Positions 17,843 through 25,212 of a DNA stretch of 64,000 nucleotides are shown here, one piece after another; positions within the stretch are counted from its first letter, which is position 1; the number at the start of each line of letters is the position of its first letter. This DNA is from Bdellovibrio bacteriovorus (GTDB lineage Bacteria; Bdellovibrionota; Bdellovibrionia; Bdellovibrionales; Bdellovibrionaceae). The notes below the pieces were generated by a model, which saw only the letters and a list, made by a program, of their open reading frames with translations, was not told the origin of the DNA and searched no databases. Location of the stretch: positions 1,302,001 through 1,366,000 of the forward strand of contig NZ_CP020946.1 of the NCBI RefSeq assembly GCF_002208115.1. The letters are read 5' to 3'. The position numbers and the translations under genes are program-made.

Positions 17843-18971
17843 AAATATCAAACCCGATGAGTTAAAACGACTGTTCCAGCAGAACATTCCGTTGATGGAT
17901 GTTCGTGCTCCGGTGGAGTTTCAACAAGGCTCTATTCCTGGGGCCGTGAATCTGCCCATAATGAATGATGAGGAGCGCGCGCAAGTTGGGACGGTTTATA
18001 AAAACCAGGGCAACGAGGCCGCAGTGAAACTGGGGCATGAACTGGTTTCCGGTCCCGTCAAAGAGCAGCGGGTGAACGCCTGGAAAAGTTTTGTCCAGGC
18101 AAACCCCGAAGCCGTCTTTTACTGTTTTCGTGGCGGTCAGCGTTCGCGCATATCTCAGTCCTGGCTGAAAGCGGCCGGAATTGAGCGCCCCCTGCTGGTC
18201 GGTGGGTACAAAGCTGCCCGCAACTATCTGATCAAGCAGATCGAAGAATTTTCTGTCCGGCAGCCGCTGATTGCGGTGTCGGGGCCGACGGGCAGTGGGA
18301 AAACGCATTTTCTGCGCAGTCTGAAAGACTATCCGGTCATTGATCTTGAGGCTCTGGCTCGTCATCGGGGTTCGGCCTTTGGCAACTGGGAGGTTCCACA
18401 GCCCACCCAAGTGGACTATGAAAACAGTCTGGCCCGGGAAATCCTGCTTCTTGAGGACAAAATTCAAGGAAAAATCAAACCTGTGGTGGAGGATGAAAGC
18501 CGTTTGATCGGGCGCATCTCGCAGCCAGCCACGTTCTTTATTCGTCTGCGGTCTTCGCCGGTGATCTGGATTGATGAGCCGCTGAATGTCCGGGTGGAGA
18601 ATGTTTTTGACGATTACATTTTGAATTCCTCGATCGGCAAAAGCCTGGAGGCGGCGCCCCGTTGTGCGGAAGAAAGCGACATCCTTCGTCGCCAAGCCCT
18701 GGATCTTTTTGCCCGCTATCGCCAGTCTTTGACGGCCATTCACCGGAAGCTGGGAGGTCTACGAACCCAGGAAGTGATGGCCGATCTTGAAAAGGCCGAG
18801 ATGGAATACCTGAATCATGCGGAGCTATCCGGCAATAAAGTGTGGATAGAAAAGTTGCTGCAATATTACTACGATCCAATGTATCTGGGATCTTTGGATC
18901 GGCGCCATGTGACGGTCCTGTTCAAGGGAACCCGCGCTGAGGCGGAAAAGTTTCTGCTAAGTCAGGTCTGA
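17832..18971 (+). CDS. selU: tRNA 2-selenouridine synthase
   Basis: Converts 2-thiouridine at the tRNA wobble position to 2-selenouridine using selenophosphate (SelU/YbbB/MnmH). 379 residues. An N-terminal rhodanese domain carries the active Cys98 in FYCFRGGQRS, followed by a P-loop (GPTGSGKT, about 151-158) and the helical C-terminal region (VEDESRLIG). It starts at a TTG that overlaps the selD stop; there is no strong ribosome-binding site, consistent with translational coupling. The substrate donor is made by the preceding gene. Confidence 0.94.
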   Translation: MSLKNIKPDELKRLFQQNIPLMDVRAPVEFQQGSIPGAVNLPIMNDEERAQVGTVYKNQGNEAAVKLGHELVSGPVKEQRVNAWKSFVQANPEAVFYCFRGGQRSRISQSWLKAAGIERPLLVGGYKAARNYLIKQIEEFSVRQPLIAVSGPTGSGKTHFLRSLKDYPVIDLEALARHRGSAFGNWEVPQPTQVDYENSLAREILLLEDKIQGKIKPVVEDESRLIGRISQPATFFIRLRSSPVIWIDEPLNVRVENVFDDYILNSSIGKSLEAAPRCAEESDILRRQALDLFARYRQSLTAIHRKLGGLRTQEVMADLEKAEMEYLNHAELSGNKVWIEKLLQYYYDPMYLGSLDRRHVTVLFKGTRAEAEKFLLSQV

Positions 18972-19074
18972 ACTTAGCCTCATTTCTCTGCGCGTTATCT
19001 ATTTGAAAATAATAGAAACGAGCGCAAGATAAAACCTTTAGTATTTAAAACAAAACCCCTTAAGAGGAGACAGC

Positions 19075-19770
19075 ATGAATAAATTGGTCCTTGGTGGTCT
19101 GGTTGTTGCGGCGATGGCCTTCACAACAGCTTGCCAAAAGAAAGTTAAGCTCGACACTGATATGAAAAAAGCGAGCTATGCTATCGGTCAACAAATCGGT
19201 GGTAACTTGAAACAACAAAACATCGACTTCGATGCAGATGCATTGGCGATGGCTTTGAAAGACGCAGCAGCAGGTAAAAACGAAATGTCTAAAGAAGACA
19301 TGCAAGCTGCTATGATGAAACTTCAAGAAATGGCGATGAAAAAACAACAGGAACAAGCTGAAGGCAATGCTAAAGCTGGTAAAGACTTCCTGGAGAAAAA
19401 CAAATCTGCAGCGGGCGTGAAAACAACTGCTTCCGGTTTGCAGTACATCGTTGAAAAAGAAGGCACTGGCGCTTCTCCTAAAAAAGAAGACGTAGTAAAA
19501 GTTCACTACAAAGGGACTTTGACTAACGGTGAACAGTTCGACTCTTCCTACGATCGTGGTCAACCTGCTGAATTCCCAGTTGGTGGCGTGATCCCAGGTT
19601 GGACAGAAGCTCTTCAGTTGATGAAAGTTGGCGGCAAAGCCAAGCTTTTCATTCCACCTGAGCTGGCTTACGGTCCATCCGGTCGTCCTGGCATTCCGCC
19701 AAACTCTGTACTTGTTTTCGACGTTGAGTTGATCGACATCGTTAAACAAGACACTAAAAAGAAAAAGTAA
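19075..19770 (+). CDS. FKBP-type peptidyl-prolyl isomerase lipoprotein (Mip/FkpA-like)
   Basis: Envelope folding helper of 231 residues. A lipoprotein signal peptide (lipobox FTTAC, Cys20) is followed by the Mip/FkpA-type N-terminal dimerisation domain (ASYAIGQQIGGNLKQQ, then a long Gln/Lys/Met-rich helix to about residue 105). The C-terminal FKBP domain (about 125-225) contains VHYKGTLTNGEQFDSSYDRG and VIPGWTEALQLM plus LAYGPSGRPG. GAGGAGA precedes the ATG. Codon use is strongly biased (AAA, GAA, GCT), unlike many neighbours, suggesting high expression. pdxH follows after three bases. Confidence 0.94.
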   Translation: MNKLVLGGLVVAAMAFTTACQKKVKLDTDMKKASYAIGQQIGGNLKQQNIDFDADALAMALKDAAAGKNEMSKEDMQAAMMKLQEMAMKKQQEQAEGNAKAGKDFLEKNKSAAGVKTTASGLQYIVEKEGTGASPKKEDVVKVHYKGTLTNGEQFDSSYDRGQPAEFPVGGVIPGWTEALQLMKVGGKAKLFIPPELAYGPSGRPGIPPNSVLVFDVELIDIVKQDTKKKK

Positions 19771-19773
19771 TTA

Positions 19774-20364
19774 ATGTTCGACATTAACAAAGACCCTTTT
19801 GAGCATTTTGACCGCCTGATGAAAGAGGCGGTCGCAAAGCAGATCCCGGAAGCCAACGCCATGTCGGTGGCGACCGTGGATGAAAAGGGTGTGCCCTCCG
19901 TGCGCATCGTCTATCTTAAAGAGGTGAGCAAGGGGGGCTTTGTTTTTTATGGGAACTACAATTCTCATAAAGGCAAAGACATCGAGACAAATCCCATTGT
20001 CTGTCTGAATTTCCACTGGCCCGCGATCTGGCAACAAATCCGCATTACTGGTAAAGCTGAAAAAATCTCGGCGGCAGAAAGTGACGCTTACTTCGCGACA
20101 CGCGCCCGCCTGAGCCAAATCGGCGCCTGGGCAAGTCATCAAAGTGAAGAAATCCCGGACATTGAGTGGTTGTCCCGTCGGGTTCAAGAATACGAAAAAC
20201 AATTCGAAGGCCAGGTTGTACCGCGCCCGCCACACTGGGGCGGATGGAGAGTCATCCCAACCGAAATCGAATTCTGGTTCGGCCTGAATGGCCGTCTGCA
20301 CGAACGTTACATCTACCAGCGCACCTCAGATGGCGGCTGGAAGACATTCTTGCGAAGCCCTTAG
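19774..20364 (+). CDS. pdxH: Pyridoxamine 5'-phosphate oxidase
   Basis: FMN-dependent oxidase that makes pyridoxal 5'-phosphate from the pyridoxine and pyridoxamine phosphates. 196 residues, slightly shorter than the E. coli enzyme. Visible motifs are SVATVDEKGVPSVRIVYLK (FMN site), YNSHKGKDI, FHWPAIWQQIRITG, the PRPPHWGGWRV segment and the C-terminal substrate loop near WKTFLRSP. It follows the FKBP gene after three bases with no clear Shine-Dalgarno, so it is probably co-transcribed with it. A long palindromic terminator-like element follows. Confidence 0.95.
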   Translation: MFDINKDPFEHFDRLMKEAVAKQIPEANAMSVATVDEKGVPSVRIVYLKEVSKGGFVFYGNYNSHKGKDIETNPIVCLNFHWPAIWQQIRITGKAEKISAAESDAYFATRARLSQIGAWASHQSEEIPDIEWLSRRVQEYEKQFEGQVVPRPPHWGGWRVIPTEIEFWFGLNGRLHERYIYQRTSDGGWKTFLRSP

Positions 20365-20366
20365 CT

Positions 20367-20497
20367 CCTTCTTTTAAATAGAAAGCCCCTACCTGCCCCC
20401 TCGGCTGCGAACAGTCCTCGCGGACGCCATCCCGTTGGGATGAGCTGCTGCGGAACTTGCCGATGGGACAGGTAGGGGCTTTCTATTTAAAAGAAGG
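20367..20497. repeat. Long palindromic element with a structured 65-base loop
   Basis: Arms 20367-20399 and 20465-20497 are inverted copies of 33 bases with one mismatch. The core reads AAAGCCCCTACCTG against CAGGTAGGGGCTTT and is followed on both sides by T/A-rich bases, like a bidirectional terminator. Instead of a short loop there is a GC-rich insert that itself contains the hairpin ATCCC-GTT-GGGAT and flanking TCGG/CCGA. It sits between convergent pdxH and the pseudoazurin gene. Confidence 0.85.
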
Positions 20498-20591
20498 GCG
20501 TCAGACCTTGTACTTTGTCGACGCCCCCAAAAAGGTGCCTGGTGATTTTTTACTTAGCTTTGTGTCAAATGTCCGTGGGGCGGGCAGTTGA

Positions 20592-21035
20592 TTACTTTAC
20601 TTGCATTAAATATTTGTCCAGGCGGTCTTTGTTCATGGCGAAGGTTTTGGCCAGTTCTTTGGCTCTGTCTTGCGCCTCTTTGAGGTTGGTTGGGTTGCCT
20701 ACTTGGATGACGCCGACCATGGCCATGGGCAGGTGGGCTTTGCATTCGTAGACATAGACACCCTCTTCGCTGACTTTGATTGTCAGGGGTTTGTTTGATG
20801 GGGCGCTGAAGGCTTTGGCGCTTTTTGGGATCACCACAGAAGACACGTCATGGGCAGGGTCGGTGGGGACGAACTTGATGGTGTCGCCTTTGGCGGCCTT
20901 CAGGTAAGCCGGTTCGAAGACCATGATGCCCTCTTTGCCGTTGTTGAGCATTTTGATTTCGTGAGTGGCGGCATTGGCCGCCAGGGCGCCATTAAGCAGG
21001 ATTACAGTCGCAATAAGTTTTAGATTTCTTTTCAT
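20592..21035 (-). CDS. Pseudoazurin-like type 1 copper protein
   Basis: Periplasmic electron carrier of 147 residues with a signal peptide (about 1-22, ending ANA). The cupredoxin domain contains the first copper His (DPAHDV) and the Cys-His-Met cluster CKAHLPMAM, with His at Cys+3 and Met at Cys+8 exactly as in pseudoazurin. A short helical C-terminal tail (from EAQDRAKEL) follows, as in that family. Elsewhere, pseudoazurins pass electrons from the bc1 complex or quinol side to nitrite or nitrous oxide reductase or peroxidases. No such partner lies adjacent. A TGAT-N4-ATCA box is present 70-85 bases upstream. Confidence 0.9.
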   Translation of the reverse strand: MKRNLKLIATVILLNGALAANAATHEIKMLNNGKEGIMVFEPAYLKAAKGDTIKFVPTDPAHDVSSVVIPKSAKAFSAPSNKPLTIKVSEEGVYVYECKAHLPMAMVGVIQVGNPTNLKEAQDRAKELAKTFAMNKDRLDKYLMQVK

Positions 21036-21104
21036 AGAACACCTCTTTCATAGGGGGGATTTCGCTCTTGTTTTTTGAGTTGGTCAAAGCTGTATTCTTT
21101 CTTT

Positions 21105-21120
21105 CATGATGAGCATCATG
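21105..21120. promoter_or_regulatory. FNR/DNR-like palindrome upstream of pseudoazurin
   Basis: CATGATG-AG-CATCATG is a perfect palindrome whose core is TGAT-N4-ATCA, close to the FNR/DNR/NnrR consensus TTGAT-N4-ATCAA. Pseudoazurin genes are under FNR-family control in several denitrifiers. Regulation here is inferred. Confidence 0.4.
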
Positions 21121-21339
21121 GTGCTTCCGAATATTTTTTTCGCCCAGGAATCAACCCGAAAAATATAGCAATGAGTAGCTAGGTCCCTAAGTAAGGGAGT
21201 GCGTGTATTTGAGTAAGGATCGCTTTTTCGCACGAGCGGCAATTAACCAGCGGATAGGATTTCAGAAAATTGAATGTGACATTGATTTCATGTTTTGACC
21301 CTTTTGGCATGTGATGAGGCTGCCGAAAGAGTTAGCACT
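21121..21339. other. Intergenic region between divergent pseudoazurin and fibre B
   Basis: The gap between the two start codons is 304 bases (21036-21339). Apart from the FNR-like palindrome I see no ORF, strong hairpin or RNA. It must hold both divergent promoters, but I cannot pick convincing -35/-10 pairs. Confidence 0.5.
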
Positions 21340-24300
21340 ATGGTGCGACACTTCGGAACGTTCATGATTTTGTGTCTCTTTTTTGGACCGTTGACGTTGT
21401 CTGCGGCTCCGCAATTTCTGACTTATCAGGGGCGGGTGCTTAAGAACAACGGTTATCCTCTTGAATATGAAAATGTCAGTTTTAGTTTTGAAATCACAAA
21501 TCCGGACGGGCTTTGTGTGATTTACCGTGAGCAGGTTAATGGCATCAACATGGTGAACTCCGGAGGAGTTTTCGATGTCGCGATTGGTTCAGGGGCCCGG
21601 CAGTATCCGGCGGATGCGGGATTTAATTTGCTCGATACCTTTAATAATGCGACTCCTTTTGTTTGTGATGGCGGCAGCCTTTATTCGCCAGCCTTCAATG
21701 ACGGGCGTCGTTTGCGGGTGAAATTTCACGATGGAACTGGATGGAAGACAATCACGCCTGATTCCGTGATTCGCACAGTTCCTTATGCCGCTTATGCGTC
21801 TTCCGCAGCGAAGCTGGGGGCCTATTCAGCTTCTGATTTTTTATTGAAGAATGTTTTGCCTGTGTGTGGTTCTGGATCTTTCCTTTCCTGGAACGGAAGT
21901 GATCTTGTGTGTGAAGGTGTCAGTGGTGCCAGTGGCGGTACTGTGACCCAAGTGTCTTCCGCCAACTCTTATTTGACGGTGGCCAATGGAACTTCAACAC
22001 CACTTTTGACGTTGAAGGTGGGGACGGTCAGTGGGACCGTTGCGGCCGGTGATGATGCAAGGCTCACGGATGCGCGCACTCCGAAAGGGGCGGCTGGAGG
22101 AGATCTTTCAGGCACCTATCCGGCGCCTTCCGTGGTGGCCTTGCAGGGAGTTGCGGTGTCGAACTCGGCACCGGCTTCTGGAAATTACCTCAAGTACAAT
22201 GGTGCTCAGTGGGCACCGGCTGGAATCAATACCAGTGATGTTAATGGGCTGTCTGCGGCACTGAGCACATATCTGACTCAGTCCGCATTTAATGCGGCGG
22301 TCAGTTCTGCCAGTTGTGGTGCGAATCAGGCGGCTTATTGGAATTCTGTATCCTCTAATTTTCAATGTCAGACAATCAACGTGGGTGTGACCACAGTGTC
22401 GGGAACCGCGGGGCAAATTGTGGTTAGTAACGGCAGCACAACGCCAACATTGTCTTTGACCAGTGTCGGTACCAGCGGAACTTATTTTAAAGTGACGACG
22501 GATGCACAGGGGCGCGTGACTGCGGGGCAAAGTTCACTGGTCAGTGCTGACATTCCGGCACTGAGTTGGACGAAGATCGCTTCGGATCTTCCCACCACAT
22601 TGGCGGGCTATGGTATCACCAATGCAGTGACCAATGTCGCAGGAACGCCCAGTCTGCAAACAGGTTTGGATGCAAGTAAACCCGCGGTTGGTACTGCCGG
22701 TCGTTTGTACGTGGCCAGTGATACCAAACGAATCTATCGCGACACGGGAAGTGTGTGGGATCTTATAGCCTCTGCGGCGGGCGCCGGTGGCACTGTCACC
22801 AGCGTGGCCACAGGCACGGGTTTAACTGGTGGACCGATTTCCACGACAGGAACCATCTCGTTGGCGAACACCGCAGTGACGGCGGGCTCGTATGGTTCTG
22901 CAACGCAGGTGCCGACATATACGGTGGATGCTCAAGGCCGATTGACGGCGGCTTCCAACGTCACGATTTCCGGAGTGAGCCCTGGTGGGGTCGCAGGTGG
23001 AGATCTGACTGGTACCTACCCGAATCCAGTTCTGACTGCGACGGGGGTTGCGGCCGGGACCTATCCGAAAGTCACCGTTGATGCCAAGGGACGGGTGACG
23101 GCTGGCGCGGCCCTTGCGGCTGCGGATATTCCTGCACTGGATGCTTCAAAAATTACGACCGGCACCTTTGCCGCCGCAAGAATGCCGGCGTTCACGGGAG
23201 ATGCAACTTCCGTGGCGGGAGCCACGGCGTTGACACTGGCGGCTTCGGGTGTTTCGGCAGGGACTTATAAATCTGTCACTGTGGATACCAAAGGGCGCGT
23301 GATCGCGGGGACGAATCCGACAACTTTGAGTGGTTATGGCATTACTGATGCTGTGACCAATGTCGCCGGAACTCCCAGTGTGCAAACAGGTTTGGATGCA
23401 AGTAAACCCGCGGTTGGTACTGCCGGACGCTTGTACGTGGCCAGTGATACGAAACGAATCTATCGCGACACGGGAAGCGTGTGGGATCTTATTGCCTCTG
23501 CAACTGGTTCTGGCGGCACGGTCACCAGCGTGGCCACAGGCACAGGTTTAACTGGTGGACCGATTTCCACGACGGGAACCATCTCATTGGCGAACACCGC
23601 GGTGACCGCGGGAGCCTATGGTTCCACGACGCAAGTGCCGACATTCACTGTGGATGCTCAAGGCCGATTGACGGCGGCTTCCAACGTCACGATTTCCGGA
23701 GTGAGCCCGGGTGGAGCCGCGGGTGGAGATTTGACTGGCGCCTACCCGAATCCAGCTCTGACTGCGACGGGGGTTGCGGCCGGGACCTATCCGAAAGTCA
23801 CCGTTGATTCCAAGGGACGGGTGACGGCTGGAGCTACGCTTGCGGCTGCGGATATTCCTGCACTGGATGCTTCAAAAATTACGACAGGAACCTTCACGGC
23901 AGCAAGGATGCCGGCATTTACCGGGGACGCAACATCAGTGGCAGGGGCCACCGCATTGACACTGGCCGCCTCGGGAGTGACGGCTGGGACCTATCCGAAA
24001 GTGACGGTGGATACCAAAGGCCGTGTGACGGCCGGCGCGGCCCTTGTGGCTGCGGATATTCCAGCACTGGACACCTCCAAATTGACGACGGGAACTTTAC
24101 CGATTGCACGGGGCGGAACCGGTTCGACAACTGGATCAATTACTGGTTCTGGAGCACTGACTTTTGCTGCAGGAGGGACGAATCAGAACATCGTATTAAC
24201 CCCCAGTGGTACTGGCAGAACGGTGTTGAATGGAAATGTAGGCATAGGAACCACAACACCCGCTGCAGATTTGGAAATCAAAAGAGCATTTGGAGCGGGG

Positions 24301-25188
24301 GGGCATATTCGAATCGGGGATGGCTATGATGCCAATTCTTTTGCATCCCTTGGGTATTCAGCCTACGGGGCCAACCTGATTATTTCGTCAGGGTCTTATT
24401 GGAACGGAAGTGATTGGCAGGCCACCCACACTTCAGCTTCGCATGTCTCTGTTGGGCCTGACGGGGTGATGTTTAAAAATACCAAGGGTCTTACAATTGG
24501 TGGCTCTGATCCCCTTAAAAACATGGTGCTGATTGGGGGCACGCAGAATCGATTGGAAATTTATCCACAAGCAGCGACAGTCGAAGGTGGGGAAATCTAT
24601 CTGCAAGCTGCGGGAAATGCCGGGGCGACGGCAGATGTGTCATTGGATAACTATAACAACAGATTCCGTGTGATTGTCGGCGGGGCTGAACAAATGGTTG
24701 TGGCAAGTTCGGGAAATGTCGGTGTGGGGCAGACAAGTCCATCCTATAAGATGCATGTTAATGGGACTGTTGCCGGCACCGCGGCTTATGTGAATACTTC
24801 CGATGAAAGACTTAAGAAGAATATTTCTGTGATACCTGGAGCTTTGGAAAAAATCCTTCGTCTGAATGGTGTGTACTTTGACTGGCGCCAGGATGAATAC
24901 CCTGAATGGAATTTTGAACAGCGACACGATGTGGGGGTCCTTGCTCAGGAAGTGGAAAAAGTTTTTCCTGAAGCGGTTCGCACTGACGAAAAAGGTTATA
25001 AAGCTGTGGCTTACAGCAAGCTGGTGCCGCCCTTGATTGAAGCAACCAAAGAAATCAACGGAAAGTGCGAGATGAACGTGGCGCAGATCCGCGATTTGCA
25101 GGATAAAGTAACTGTCCTTCAAAAAGAAAATGAAGAATTAAAAAAGCGCTTAAGCGCCATTGAAGAAAAACTCAACGGGGCCCTCTGA
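21340..25188 (+). CDS. Giant surface fibre with C-terminal S74 chaperone (fibre B)
   Basis: Second fibre, 1282 residues from the ATG at 21340. This start gives a clean signal peptide ([18 protein letters not shown], ending SAA); the longer in-frame TTG at 21295 spoils it. The base domain of about 200 residues closely parallels fibre A ([41 protein letters not shown]). The shaft is made of phage-fibre-like repeats ([45 protein letters not shown]), including a 242-residue tandem duplication. A distinct distal domain lies near 960-1140. The S74 chaperone has Ser1154 and Lys five residues on (SDERLKKN), then a coiled coil. Predicted to be an autoprocessed trimeric adhesin at the cell surface. Its terminator overlaps the stop codon. 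Confidence 0.88.
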   Translation: MVRHFGTFMILCLFFGPLTLSAAPQFLTYQGRVLKNNGYPLEYENVSFSFEITNPDGLCVIYREQVNGINMVNSGGVFDVAIGSGARQYPADAGFNLLDTFNNATPFVCDGGSLYSPAFNDGRRLRVKFHDGTGWKTITPDSVIRTVPYAAYASSAAKLGAYSASDFLLKNVLPVCGSGSFLSWNGSDLVCEGVSGASGGTVTQVSSANSYLTVANGTSTPLLTLKVGTVSGTVAAGDDARLTDARTPKGAAGGDLSGTYPAPSVVALQGVAVSNSAPASGNYLKYNGAQWAPAGINTSDVNGLSAALSTYLTQSAFNAAVSSASCGANQAAYWNSVSSNFQCQTINVGVTTVSGTAGQIVVSNGSTTPTLSLTSVGTSGTYFKVTTDAQGRVTAGQSSLVSADIPALSWTKIASDLPTTLAGYGITNAVTNVAGTPSLQTGLDASKPAVGTAGRLYVASDTKRIYRDTGSVWDLIASAAGAGGTVTSVATGTGLTGGPISTTGTISLANTAVTAGSYGSATQVPTYTVDAQGRLTAASNVTISGVSPGGVAGGDLTGTYPNPVLTATGVAAGTYPKVTVDAKGRVTAGAALAAADIPALDASKITTGTFAAARMPAFTGDATSVAGATALTLAASGVSAGTYKSVTVDTKGRVIAGTNPTTLSGYGITDAVTNVAGTPSVQTGLDASKPAVGTAGRLYVASDTKRIYRDTGSVWDLIASATGSGGTVTSVATGTGLTGGPISTTGTISLANTAVTAGAYGSTTQVPTFTVDAQGRLTAASNVTISGVSPGGAAGGDLTGAYPNPALTATGVAAGTYPKVTVDSKGRVTAGATLAAADIPALDASKITTGTFTAARMPAFTGDATSVAGATALTLAASGVTAGTYPKVTVDTKGRVTAGAALVAADIPALDTSKLTTGTLPIARGGTGSTTGSITGSGALTFAAGGTNQNIVLTPSGTGRTVLNGNVGIGTTTPAADLEIKRAFGAGGHIRIGDGYDANSFASLGYSAYGANLIISSGSYWNGSDWQATHTSASHVSVGPDGVMFKNTKGLTIGGSDPLKNMVLIGGTQNRLEIYPQAATVEGGEIYLQAAGNAGATADVSLDNYNNRFRVIVGGAEQMVVASSGNVGVGQTSPSYKMHVNGTVAGTAAYVNTSDERLKKNISVIPGALEKILRLNGVYFDWRQDEYPEWNFEQRHDVGVLAQEVEKVFPEAVRTDEKGYKAVAYSKLVPPLIEATKEINGKCEMNVAQIRDLQDKVTVLQKENEELKKRLSAIEEKLNGAL
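22593..24044 (+). repeat. Two tandem 726-bp units inside fibre B
   Basis: Unit 1 is about 22593-23318 and unit 2 about 23319-24044; period 726 bp, 242 codons, in frame. Long stretches are nearly identical at the DNA level, for example around 22660-22780 against 23386-23506. A smaller motif ([17 protein letters not shown] followed by AADIPALD) recurs three times within and after the units. Confidence 0.9.
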
Positions 25189-25206
25189 GGAGGGCCTTAA
25201 ATTTTC
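25179..25206. terminator. Terminator overlapping the fibre B stop codon
   Basis: GGCCCTC-TGAG-GAGGGCC followed by TTAAATTTT. It lies between convergent genes and may also stop transcription of the LVIVD gene. Confidence 0.7.
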
Positions 25207-25212
25207 AACGAT

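Noticed and set aside
22593-24044. Tandem repeats as a CRISPR array.
   Set aside because: Units are 726 bp, in frame and coding; there are no short spaced repeats or cas genes.
4515-25188. Prophage origin of the fibres, because of phage tail-fibre repeats and S74 domains.
   Set aside because: No capsid, tail, lysis or integrase genes flank them; signal peptides indicate cellular export.
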